Below are positions 40,481-51,249 of a stretch of 64,000 nucleotides of DNA, in pieces. Both the position numbers and the translations under genes were made by a program. How positions within the stretch are numbered: the stretch's first letter is position 1; each line of letters opens with the position of its first letter. The DNA is from Bolinopsis microptera (Eukaryota > Ctenophora > Tentaculata > Lobata > Bolinopsidae). Under the pieces are notes generated by a model, which had not been told where the DNA came from, searched no databases, and worked only from the letters and a program-made list of their open reading frames with translations. The DNA is taken from positions 9,228,635 to 9,292,634 of the forward strand of contig NC_087079.1 in assembly GCF_026151205.1 (NCBI RefSeq), in the 5' to 3' direction.

Positions 40481-43451
40481 CTAAATATGAGTCAAGGTTG
40501 CCAAAAAGGATCCTTATACAGTGCTTCTGTGTGATGAAAAGACTATCATTGGACCGTTCTTTGAGGACAACACCCCACACACTTATACCATAACTGAGAT
40601 GTGATTCAAAAAGAGCATTATATATTTTTAAATATAGTTCAGAAGGTATCGAGTGCCGAATTCTGCAGATTGCACCAGTCATAGATCGCAGTTTTTTACG
40701 GATGTAGTGCATGTGGGCAATCCAGTTTAGCTTACTATCTATAACAACACCTAAGAATTTGGTATCCTTGACTTTAGTAATAACCTTACCATTGATGAAT
40801 ATTGATCTAGATTCATCTAGCAGGATAGCAAATGGTCTGGTCCGTGCACAGGTGTCATCATATTCAGAGGCAGGTTTAAAATGTATGTAGCAGCATTTGG
40901 ACATATTGATATGAAGTAGATTACATTTCATGTAAATCGAGACATGTTTAAGTACTAAGTTGGCTTTTTTGTATGTTGCTTCTCTAGATGGTCCTGATAT
41001 GAAGATATTAGTGTCATCAGCATAAAGTACAAATTTCACCTCACTGTCTGAAAAGCAGTTTACTATATCGTTCATATACAATAGGAAGAGTAACGGCCCT
41101 AGAATTGACCCTTGTGGTACTCCAAATTTCACGCCCATTGTTTCTGATGGTACATCGTTATACATAACATACTGCTTTCTGTTAGTCAAATAGCTTTTTA
41201 GTAAGGTAAGTGCTGTGCCCCTAATACCGTAGGAATTTAATTTGCATAAAAGAATATCGTGATCAAGGGTGTCGAAGGCTTTGCTCAAGTCAATGAATAT
41301 CCCTAGGACATGTTTATTGCTTGCCAGAGACTTAGTAACGGAGTCTATAGATTTGTGTAGAGCATGGGTGGTAGAATGGCCTTTTCTAAATCCAAACTGT
41401 GAGTCTGTTAGTACACCTTTAGATGTGAAGAAATTATAGAGGCGTTTATAAATAACCTTCTCGAAGATCTTTCCAAATAAAGGTAATATTGATACAGGCC
41501 GATAATTTTCAATGCATTCTTTATTGTCTTTCTTGTAAATAGGAATAACTTTACCAGTTTTAAAAATACTTGGGAATGTACCACTTTGTATACATGTGTT
41601 GTAAAGCCTAGCCAAAGTACCTGCAATGAGTTTTGCCGGTTTTTTTACGACAACTACAGGTATGTCACTGGCCTTACCATTTTGAAAATCTCGGATCACC
41701 TCGATAATCTCGTTTTCATTAGTTTCTTCCAGGTATATGGAGTCAGATACCGAATTAGACATAAACTGAGCAAATGATTCTACTGGTTCCAGAGAAATAC
41801 TATTGTTTGACAGTACATTTTTATTGAGATTACTTGCAAGAGATGTAAAATATTCACAGAATTTGTTAGCAATTATTCGTCTGCAAGTAACTCTCTGGCC
41901 ATCTATGACAAAATCGTCTTTACATCTAGATAAATTTTTGCCACGGAGTTCATTTATAATTTCCCAGGTCTTTTTTGAGTTCATGCTGTACTTCTCGAAT
42001 TTTTGAGTATAGCACATAGCCTTTGCCATCTTTATTGAGCTCTTGAGAAACTTGTCGAATTCCTTGTAATATATGTGCTTGTTTGGATCCCCATCAGGTA
42101 GTTTTAATGTACAAGTCTTCTTCCATTCGAAATACAACCTAGCTTTCTTGTCGATGGAGTTAATGAGGCCCTGGGTGATCCAAGGGTTGGTTATGCTGTT
42201 ACGTTTAGTGGTTCTAGGAGTTAGAAGTTTGCAAGACAAATCTATCTTTTCTTGAAATAACTGCACGAAAGAGTCAAATGTGTTACAGCTGTGGTGGAAC
42301 CTATCTATATCGTTTTCTATTTCAAGACAGAGCTTCTCTAAGTTAGCATTACTATAGTCGTAGTGTATAGTAATTTTGTCTGATGAATCAGGTGTTGGCA
42401 CAGAGTCAGGGGAAAGTTCAATAAGAGTGAATATAGGGTGATGGTGGGAGATCTTGTCAGATATCACACCAGAAATAAGGGATTGATCTACGACATTGGT
42501 ATGGATATTGTCAATACAGGTCCTGGAACAGCCAGGCATTTGGTGAGTTGGTAATGATATGGTTGGTATGAAGCCGTTGTTGAATATTATTTCTTGAAAT
42601 TTGTCCTCTGATGGAGATGGGTCGTTCAAAATGTTAACATTGAAATCACCAAGAATATATACTTTTTTGCCATTCAGTTTTGAGAGAATACATTCATAGG
42701 CTTTGTTGAACATCTCAAGTGATGCGTTTGGGGGACGGTATATAACCCCTACGACCGTTGGATCTTGCAAGCTAGTGATTGATACAAACAGTGATTCTAT
42801 GTGTTCATTACAGAGAGATAAGTCAGTGATTTTGTTAAAGTTAAGGGAATCATGTAGGTAAAGACACACTCCTGACCCTTTACCCTTGAACTGGTTTTTC
42901 TCTTGGCAAAAGTAGCGTGATTGGTAACAAGAGGAGTATCCGTTAAGCTGATACAGAGTTCCATTTTCGGGATTAGTGTTTGTTTCTGCAAGGCCGATAA
43001 CAGAGAATTTGTGGTCGATACAAGACAATTCAACTGCAAAGTTGTCAAAGTTTGATGCATTTCCATCAATATTTAGAAATAATTTGGACAAATATTTAGC
43101 TGAATTTTTAGGTAGGATGGTGGCATTCAACTCTGTTATTGAGAATGTTTTGCAATTTTCAAGTATCTTTGAGCTGTTGTAGATAGATTCAATATAATTA
43201 ACTGGCTCATCATCAATGAGGCCATTGTTTGCAAAGTGGGGAGCTTGGTAGAAAGGGTTATACCGAACGATATCATTGGCATCAGTGCATATTTTGCAGT
43301 ATGTTGCATCTCGAAATTTGACTATGTTATCATCAGTTTTGCATTTTTTATGCATTATTTTGTCACACATCTGACAAGTTATGAATGGATGTCCAGCACG
43401 CACAGGTCTATTGCAGCAGCAGCAAATTTCGCATATTAGTTTGGCTATCAT
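40428..43451 (-). CDS. LINE ORF2: PHD-like finger, AP endonuclease, reverse transcriptase
   Basis: An ORF of 1007 codons starting at the ATG that overlaps the ORF1 stop. Residues 7-56 form a Cys/His-rich PHD-like finger. About 115-350 is an APE-type endonuclease (GLAETNTN, YRPPNA, GDFNVN, the terminal SHHHPI). About 560-860 is the reverse transcriptase, with NYRPVSILP, GFRKGHST, DLSKAFDTLDH, GVPQGSILGPLLF and the catalytic YADD (810-813). Order and motifs are those of the CR1/L2 group. The frame is lost close to the C-terminus. Confidence 0.92.
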   Translation of the reverse strand: MIAKLICEICCCCNRPVRAGHPFITCQMCDKIMHKKCKTDDNIVKFRDATYCKICTDANDIVRYNPFYQAPHFANNGLIDDEPVNYIESIYNSSKILENCKTFSITELNATILPKNSAKYLSKLFLNIDGNASNFDNFAVELSCIDHKFSVIGLAETNTNPENGTLYQLNGYSSCYQSRYFCQEKNQFKGKGSGVCLYLHDSLNFNKITDLSLCNEHIESLFVSITSLQDPTVVGVIYRPPNASLEMFNKAYECILSKLNGKKVYILGDFNVNILNDPSPSEDKFQEIIFNNGFIPTISLPTHQMPGCSRTCIDNIHTNVVDQSLISGVISDKISHHHPIFTLIELSPDSVPTPDSSDKITIHYDYSNANLEKLCLEIENDIDRFHHSCNTFDSFVQLFQEKIDLSCKLLTPRTTKRNSITNPWITQGLINSIDKKARLYFEWKKTCTLKLPDGDPNKHIYYKEFDKFLKSSIKMAKAMCYTQKFEKYSMNSKKTWEIINELRGKNLSRCKDDFVIDGQRVTCRRIIANKFCEYFTSLASNLNKNVLSNNSISLEPVESFAQFMSNSVSDSIYLEETNENEIIEVIRDFQNGKASDIPVVVVKKPAKLIAGTLARLYNTCIQSGTFPSIFKTGKVIPIYKKDNKECIENYRPVSILPLFGKIFEKVIYKRLYNFFTSKGVLTDSQFGFRKGHSTTHALHKSIDSVTKSLASNKHVLGIFIDLSKAFDTLDHDILLCKLNSYGIRGTALTLLKSYLTNRKQYVMYNDVPSETMGVKFGVPQGSILGPLLFLLYMNDIVNCFSDSEVKFVLYADDTNIFISGPSREATYKKANLVLKHVSIYMKCNLLHINMSKCCYIHFKPASEYDDTCARTRPFAILLDESRSIFINGKVITKVKDTKFLGVVIDSKLNWIAHMHYIRKKLRSMTGAICRIRHSIPSELYLKIYNALFESHLSYGISVWGVVLKERSNDSLFITQKHCIRILFGNLDSYLDINNQHVHVLDHTVCKN

Positions 43452-45577
43452 GACATAACTACGGATCTACGAGAACGTGGGGAAAATCTTTTTTGGGCCT
43501 TGGTAACATCACTGAACAACCTCCCATCAACTGGGCTACCTAGGATCTTATGGGCAATTGCCCGGGAGAGTTTAAAGATACCGCTTGACCCCAGGTGGAT
43601 TGGGTCATCCGGCTTCTTGTATCTACAAAACTGCTTGTCCAGTAGACCCTCCTCATCAACAAAACTATCAAAATCTAAAGTGCCAATTCTAGTATTAGTA
43701 TTACAGTACCCAAATAATAAACTATTAAACTCCATGGCTCTGTCATTCAGCCAGGAGGACCTAGTTGGAAGGATGGGTGAAACTATAACTTTAGAGTATG
43801 GACACATATCACAAATATTCTTGAGCTTCTTTGTCAGCTCATTAGCCCAATGTTAAACATCACCCCCTCCCCTCTTGATATTATTTACACCACAGTGTAC
43901 TACAACGTTCTTGTATCCTACACAAAGAAGAGGGTCTAACTGATCTATTGTGAAACATTCAATTCTTTTCCCAGGCAGTTTGTGACCAAATGTTCCTTTA
44001 CCAGCCCCAAATTTGAGGAACCGGGTGTTTGAATCACCAATAATCAATGTCGCATTGGTGCTCCTGCTTACGTAGCGAAAGGTTATACTGTATCTCAATT
44101 CCCTCTTTTCTGTGCTCTTGTCAATTCGGTGGTCCCACAGAAACTGGGACTGTTTGCTCATCACATAGAGACTACATCCCTCTATTGTCTCTACGATTTC
44201 TCCTTCAGGTTGATCCTTTTTTGTGAATTTGACCGAGCAATCACCACCTAAGGATACTGTAAAAATGGAACTATCATGGACCAATGATTGCTCGTTATCA
44301 GAGTGCTTAGGAAGAAAGCTGTTCCCGTCGGTGTACCGATTTATCAAGCACTGGTTGATTGTTGAACTAGGACATTCTTCCTTTATCTTGGAGACAAGCT
44401 TATTAAGAACCTCAGGAAATTCTGTTGATGTCGGTTTTTCAGCTTTAGCCCCCGGGTACTGATAAGGTTCGCCAAAGCTCACAACCCCATGTCCATTTTC
44501 GGAGTTACTATCAAAGGCTTCCTTCTGTTGGTCTAAGAAAACTGAGAGCTCAGAGTTCAATTTTTCATCTACAAATTCTGGGACATACGACAGAATGTGC
44601 TTGGACTTAGGGTCGTCTACACTTGCATGCTTCTGTGCATCTAGGAGAAGCTGTTCTTGGTCTGTTTCACATGGAGCAGGTGACCTTATATGAAAAGGAG
44701 GCATGGGCAGATCAGGGGTGGAAACATTTGACGACCTACTGTTTTTAAAACAGTTGATGTCAAGTTTGAGCTCAGCAAGCTTGTTGTTGATAGAGTCAAG
44801 AGTTTTGAGATGGCTATCATTGTCTTTGAGGTTCTTGATGGACATCTGGATGGCTTCTAGAGAATGGTGTATAGAGCTACCATCAGATGTAGTGTGACCC
44901 GTTGGCATGCTCATGCTGCAGGGAGCTGACAAGTAGGAAGGGGACTTGACTTCATTGTCAACTCTATGTCCATTCACCACAGCGCAAACACTTTCAGCAA
45001 GACCTAGCAGGGATAGGAGACCTTCTGCTAGGGTGAGCTTGTTCAGGGATGAGCAGCTCTTGATCATGTGTGGAGTAATGATTGCAAACTTATTTACTTC
45101 AAGTTTTAAGATACTGCAAATGTTAATCTTGATTAAGTCTACCTCGGAGCGTAGGTTCTGTGCATGGGTTAACAGATAGGTGTCGAGGGGAGCAGATCTA
45201 TTTGAGAAGAAACTAAGGAGACTGCTAACATTTTTGTCTTCTTCTGTGTCCTGATTTTCTGAATGAATTATTTTATCGACATCTCTAAGCATTTCGTCAA
45301 TATCATCAATGACTGAAGCTGAGGAAGTGGTGGGTGTATCCTGATCAGGAACCGTAGTGGATAAAGTCTGGTCTGCAGCAGGTTGAGGTTTCTCACACTT
45401 TTCTGTTTGAGTGTCAGTGGGGGTTTCCATCATGGTGAAGAAGCAATGGGGGTACCAGGCAGACCAGGGGGCACCTTCACGTCCAACTAGCACACTCACT
45501 GAAAAGAAGGAAGAGCAGAAAGTAGTTTGAAATGTTCTGTTGTGGAAAACAATGAAAGTGTAAACTGGATTAGTCAA
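43448..45577 (-). CDS. LINE ORF1: coiled coil, AlkB-like dioxygenase and SGNH esterase
   Basis: A frame of 710 codons, interrupted once by TAA at 43855-43853. Residues 1-300 are low-complexity, with a coiled-coil-like segment (about 235-280). Residues about 365-503 match AlkB Fe(II)/2-oxoglutarate dioxygenases with the full signature: H425-x-D427 (KHSDNE), H483 (WDHRID) and R495-x5-R501 (RYSITFR), plus NRYTDGNSFLPKH before it. From about 510 comes an SGNH/GDSL esterase: GDSN (514-517), the GxN block (HCGVNN, about 562-566) and the distal DPIHLGSSG holding the catalytic Asp/His. Esterase domains are known in CR1/L2 ORF1 proteins. AlkB normally repairs alkylated bases in DNA or RNA, so an RNA-protecting role is possible. 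Translation may start at Met49/50 rather than Met1. Confidence 0.8.
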
Positions 45578-46150
45578 AATGATTCAAAAGATTGAAAAAT
45601 TGAACAGACTGACGGACTACGACACATGGGACAAGAGAGTGAGTGAGTATGAAAAATATGAGGTGGTTGGACTGGCAAGCCCTATCATTTAATCAGAATA
45701 CATTACATATAATCCATAAGCTATATATATGTCAGCCTGTTCTTGGAGCACAGCCCCAAAAGTTATCGGAAGTGAAGTTCAAGTTTTAAGTCTAAAATTC
45801 TTTCAACACTATCTACACATTAATCAGGGTTGTCCAATTGTCCAATTGTGGTTTGTGGTGTGAATGGAGTTATACATTGCCAAACAGAAACATCATTCAC
45901 TACAACTACTTAACTTCTTAACAGGTTAAGAGTGCCAGTCTTCTGTTTCAGCACCCCCTGGACCATCATAGTACCCCCGATGCAGTTGACTTTAGCAAGC
46001 CATGGACATATTGGACATCCTCAAATCATTTGCTATATAGTAGTGTTGAAAGTTCACATAATACGTAATCAGCCGAAGGGAGGGGGTTTTCTTTCAAAAA
46101 TATCTTTCTCTCTATATCATGTATAAAATCATGTCCGTCACGCCCATATT
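45578..46150. other. LINE 5' flank
   Basis: May contain the LINE 5' untranslated region. No ORF or element end can be set with confidence. Confidence 0.35.
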
Positions 46151-46420
46151 CAGTACAGCACAGGAGGAGCTAAGTGCAAAGAAACTGTCACTAACTGCTA
46201 CAAACTGCCACTAACTGCCACAAACTGCCACTAACTGCCACAAACTGCCACTAACTGCCACAAACTGCCACAAACTGCTACAAACTGCCACTAACTGCCA
46301 CTAACTGCCACTAACTGCTACAATCGCGCCCACGCATTTGCGCGCGACAGTAGCAGTTAGTGGCAGTTAGTGGCAGTTAGTGGCAGTTAGTAGCAGTTAG
46401 TGGCAGTTTTTATGCGCGTC
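46151..46420. repeat. Palindromic ACTGCCACTA array
   Basis: 11-bp units (ACTGCCACTA/ACTGCCACAA type) run to about 46320. A GC-rich centre (CGCGCCCACGCATTTGCGCG) follows, then the same units inverted (GGCAGTTAGT). It is a foldback structure. A degraded counterpart lies at about 58535-58814. Confidence 0.85.
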
Positions 46421-48288
46421 GGGATTTCAAATCGAGCGCTCATCAATTTTTATAATAGCAAGTCCGCAGCGTTTAGAGCTGCATTGTTGATTATTGGGCA
46501 GCGCTCAGCCTGTCATTCCGCCGAATCTCTATTCATTAATGAACATGATAGCCTGAGGTTCCCAGGTAACATTGTTGACTAAACCAGACTGTGCACGTTG
46601 TGCTAGATGTCAAATGTTGCAGATAGCGTATACGTTTTTTAAAACTATGTTTTGATTTGATTTGACTTGACTTAACTTGTAGTAAACGGTCGGCCGTTTT
46701 ACAACACGGCAATATGACTGCTTGTGTTAGTTTCGACACTAAATATTTTGTTCTCGCTGCATGAGTATATAAATGTTTGATATGAATTATGAAATGAGAA
46801 GTCGTGTATTATGTAATATAATAGATTCAGAAGACTCGTAAATGTGCAAGTATATGAATATTTATATTATATCATATCCATTGAATTATATTCATGGGAC
46901 CAGCAAAAGCTCACAGCTAACAGCATTTATTTTTATTTATGATAAGATGATAAGTTCATTATGAGCAATTTTTAATTTAGTTCGTATCAGGCTAGGAGTC
47001 TAGTAATCGAGTTTTATTTGTTAATAAAAAAAACTTCTCTACGGTATTAGGAAAACTGCTGTGATAGACCGGAGCGCAGCAAAAAATTTAATAGCTTGTC
47101 CTGGACCTAATTCTACCAAATATTTACTACAAGTATGACACTTTTCGGATTTAGAAGGGTGCTGTCCAGACTATGAGTATGTTAACGGTGCGCGGTGATA
47201 TATCATTGAAGCTAAAGTCGGCACTAAAAATTAAAGTAAATATACCTCACGCCACACACTAATTGCATACGTTTGTAATTTTATTGTCTCTTATCAGCTT
47301 GCTTATTTCTCCTACCCGAACGCCTAACGGAGAGATTACTTTGTTATTTTACGTATCTGACAGGTAAAAATTAATAACAATAAATTTCACCTACTGAACG
47401 TATTCATAATAGAAAAGTTGCTAGTTTGGTTCTCCACCGTGCAATAGGATCTGTTTCACGTTCCGGTTCACTCTTTAAGATAAAAGCCTCTAATCGATGA
47501 TTTTGCCCTTATAGCTTAGTTGTACTTGTAGTGAATTCGTACGGAACGTTCACTAAAAATAGTTTGTGAACGCGTTCGCTAAAAGATTTTAACGTTTGGA
47601 ACATAAGGAACGTTAAAACAGGGCCTCCCACGGATTAAACAGTTTTGTGCGGAGAAAGAAGTGAAGAGAGTACGAAGCCAAAGAGTTCTCCGACAATTAT
47701 TCCAGCCAGCCTCGCCGCAGCAACGCCAACAGCAAGCAGGGACTTATCCATGCAACATATATAAGTATATACAACGCTGACCCAGAATGGACATGCCACG
47801 GTACCACTATAATATTTGCTTCGATTCTCCGTAATACTGATAGCACTAGCAGTAGCAGAATTTGCTGCTTGTAATTCCTGGGCGTTGCTAAACCTGTCAT
47901 TCCGCCCTATCTCAATCTGCTATAGACATATTTTTAATCGCCATAATATGTTCAATGTTAAATCAATGTGTTTAACTTAATAAATGCAAAAGCCTGAGCG
48001 AGGTACCGTACCCAGGTAAATTGATCTTTGCAAGTTGAATTTGCGTTTCTGAAACCACTCTCTGCACTGGTAATTGTATTTAAAAGGGAACACAAAATGA
48101 TGAACGTGACCAAAATTATTCCCCGCGCGACGCGATAAGATTCTCTTTCATCTTTCAGCATTCAGTTTCAGTTAATTCTGGGTAATTCGCGCGTAAAATC
48201 ATATTGGCACGTGTGCGTTCCATGTTCTCAGAATTAGGCAACGGTAAGTTTATAATCTTTAACTTTAACTGTTTGGAAACAGGTGTTG

Positions 48289-48460
48289 TTATTTTATGCT
48301 GGGAATCCCAAAAAGTGCTTGATCGGCCAGTTCATCATTGTGTCTCGCTAAATACTTGGCTAGTTTCATTATGCTTCGACTAATCATCACTGTTGGCTTG
48401 GGGATGGTATTCAACTGTTGAGGGCTTACTGTAACAACCATTGATACGCTTATAGTTATC
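48289..48460 (-). mobile_element. RTE-like LINE remnant
   Basis: A short translated match (NTIPKPTVMISRSIMKLAKY, then LARHNDELADQALFGIP) to the C-terminal region of the LINE at 36463-37266 ([20 protein letters not shown]). It is strongly decayed. A mirrored copy lies near 57310-57430. Confidence 0.6.
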
Positions 48461-48599
48461 AGACAGCAACTAACCGATATCCAATGGGTCTCAGCCATAG
48501 ATTTAGAACAATATAGGCTCAACGGTGGCTCGGAAAAGTATAATCTTCATGGTATGGTCTTATATATGATTTTGGTCTATTAGAACGAGTTTTAAGTGA

Positions 48600-48965
48600 A
48601 ATATATCCTCCAGAGATGATTATGAATAAAAATAATACTTCAGTTCGTGAAACTGACTTTTTAGATATTAGTCTTACTATCACTATCAATATTTATAAGG
48701 GAAAATTTTTTAAAAACTTACGACAAGAGGAACGATTATAATTTTGATGTCATTAATTATCCCTATTAGATGGGAATAATCCCAAAAGCCAGTATTATGG
48801 TAAATTTATTAGTCAGTTAGTTCGTTTAGCTCGTATTTATAGTTCTTATAACAGTTTTATTTTGGATTGTAAAAATTTAGTTCGTAAACTTGCACGACAA
48901 AGTTTTAATATTGCTGCACCTTGCGCAAACGGTTTGAAATCTTTGTCGACAAGTATTTTAACATT
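48600..48965 (+). mobile_element. Decayed reverse-transcriptase-type fragment
   Basis: Translated fragments resemble a segment common to uncharacterised animal retroelement proteins (NFDVINYPYLDG, PKSQYYGKFISQLVRLARIY). The family is uncertain. It is a broken fossil and is absent from the mirrored arm. Confidence 0.45.
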
Positions 48966-49821
48966 TGGGGAAAATTTGGGATTAATTTACTTCGGAATAT
49001 GTATTTTAGCATGACGTGTCATTCTTTTTTTTAGTTCAGTTCGTTTTCAATTTTTAATCTTAATTTTAATTTTCAGTACGTTTTACCTAACAAAATCATT
49101 TTTTACTTTTAGCTAGCAGAATGGTTTTCAGATTGCATTAATGAACTGTGCTATGAGCTGGTCCCAAGTCCAGACGCCATTTTATTCTTTGTAATTTTCA
49201 ATAACCCTGTCTAGTCATTGACTACTGATTTATGAAATCACTAATCCTTTCGATTTCTGTGCCACTAACTGCCTTGATTTCATCAGTCCCTATATTGATA
49301 GGTTCATGCGCAAATTTACCTAGTTTAGCCGTCATTAATTAGGTACAGACCACTAAAAATAGTTTGTGAACGCGTTCGCTAAAAGATTTTAACCATTAAC
49401 GAACGCAACATAATGGTAAAGGAACGTTAATCAGATTTAAAATATCAACACGTCGACACGCCATCGTTTCCCGCAATTTTACATGTTCTAGATGAGTTAG
49501 GAGAGTTTTAGCGCGCATGCATGCACGTTTCACTTTTCAGCCCTAAAACTCCGCTATATAGTGTTTCTGGATAGAAGTCGACTATTTATGCTCAATTCTC
49601 GAGCCGATAATAGTCTTGCTTAGATTTTCAGACAATAGTCTTAAGATTCCAGTTGGTTTCATTGGTGTAATTTATTACAATATTATCTGTTCGCCCTTAA
49701 AGTTAGCAAATTTTGCTTTTCGCAATTGAAACTATAAAAGCGATATGATTAGTTTTGCCAACAAAAGGTGGCTCGAGCTCCATTCCCCCCTACATTCAGT
49801 AGGGTTTTGTGTTCACCCGGC

Positions 49822-50557
49822 TTATATCCACCAGCGTGCGATTTTTCGCATAGCGGGCTCTCACCAGCCCGCTGTCAAAGGGCCCGATATCTCTACAGCC
49901 CGCTCATGATATAGCCCGCTAACAAGTGACATTTAATTTGACCAGTAGCAATATAGCCCGGAGTTCTCTAAAATATTTTCAGTTTCTGTATCGTCTCCAT
50001 GTGAAATTCCTTATTACACTGACTATATACATTTTATTTTGGTGTCCGGTAGGGCTGCTCATGCAGCTTGTGAGCAGATGACATGATACTTTGATTTATA
50101 TCAAAGTTATTATAACACACTACATAATACACATCAGCACTATAATCCCCCTATATTATTGATATTCATCGTCACTGACATTACATTCATTATTCCCACG
50201 GCCCAGGAATGCAGTGCATCTCCAGCCCCTATATACGACACAGCCCTTTATGATTGACTTACATTGAACACGTGACGTGTTACCATGGTTACAACAATTA
50301 GTGGCGACCTTTTCTAGAGATGACTTTTATACAAGCTCCATTGTTTATTTATAAAATTATATATTAACTGTAATACGCCCGCTGGTGGATATAATCCACA
50401 TCACCTCGACCCGCGGGCGGAAAAATCGTATAGCACTCGGGCCCGATGGGCCCTCCGTGCTATACGAAAATATGTCTCCTCGGGCTAGCGCCCTCGGGGA
50501 CATATGAAATATTGCACGCGCGTGCGCGTGCAATATTTTGTTCCGCCCGCGAGTCTC
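49822..50557. mobile_element. Arm-specific ~735-bp insertion
   Basis: Present in the left arm and missing from the mirrored arm, where the flanks meet directly near 56785. It has an internal inverted pair, ATATCCACCAGC at 49824-49835 and its complement at 50381-50392. The left half has repeated AGCCCGCT motifs, and the right end has a cluster of hairpins. No ORF of note. Class unknown. Confidence 0.5.
50412..50551. repeat. Multi-hairpin cluster
   Basis: An outer stem CGCGGGCGGAA (50412-50422) pairs with 50541-50551. It encloses three consecutive hairpins: 50427-50466 (CGTATAGCAC stem), 50471-50505 (imperfect TATGTC stem) and 50508-50537 (AATATTGCAC stem with a CG-rich loop). Confidence 0.75.
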
Positions 50558-50708
50558 CGGTGATATGTATATATATATCAGGGATTTGATCAACACACGA
50601 ATCAGGATGTCTGGAAGGAGTTTCGGCAGTATCGAGATAGCCCGACCACTGTCCGCGGACAACTGTCCACGAACACCTGTCTACCAGATCATTACTGCAT
50701 AATGACAG

Positions 50709-50795
50709 TATCCCCTGAATCAAGCAGGGTTCACATCATCCCCTGAATCAAGCAGGGTTCACATCATCCCCTGAATCAAGCAGGGTTCACATCAT
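50709..50795. repeat. ~28-bp triplicate
   Basis: Three near-perfect copies of TCCCCTGAATCAAGCAGGGT, each followed by TCACATCA. CCCTG...CAGGG can form a small stem. Confidence 0.85.
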
Positions 50796-51249
50796 CGCAC
50801 GCGAATTTCAATCAGCGGTGGTGTCAAGGCTTATTAAACGATTAAGCAACCTTACGGAGGCGGTGGGTCCATTAATTTCGTCCATTAGACAGAAGAGTAC
50901 CATGTAAGGAATTGGAATAGCTGTTGTTGTTGTTGTTGATGATGGGCAACTGATAATACTTCACCAAAAACGAACCACTTATATACCACATTTTAATCGT
51001 AATCATTTATTTCATTTAATTGAGCAATCAATATTATTCTACTACTTGGAAGGGTTTCAATGTCATGAACCTGTGTGACGGGCAACAAAGAAAAATATTT
51101 TTTTTCGAGTACACTTTCACCGAGAGAAAAAGGCTTTTTCCTACTGACGTGCCTCAAGTTTTAGCCGATTCTGACGGCCAGCTCTTGGTGGAAAACTTGG
51201 GTTTAGGGGGTACCCGAACACAGAGTTTTCCAATAAAAGCGCGCGAAAT

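Larger units (their letters stand above)
39806..45577 (-). mobile_element. Near-complete CR1/L2-like LINE
   Basis: Two ORFs on the minus strand followed by a short AT-rich 3' region. The latter ends in degenerate ATATTGAT-type repeats near 39806-39860, like the microsatellite tails of the CR1/L2 group. ORF1 and ORF2 overlap by an ATGA tetranucleotide. Damage is slight: one in-frame stop in ORF1 (TAA at 43855-43853) and one frameshift near the end of ORF2 (about 40460-40490). The 5' end is not defined; it may extend to about 45.9 kb. Confidence 0.85.
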
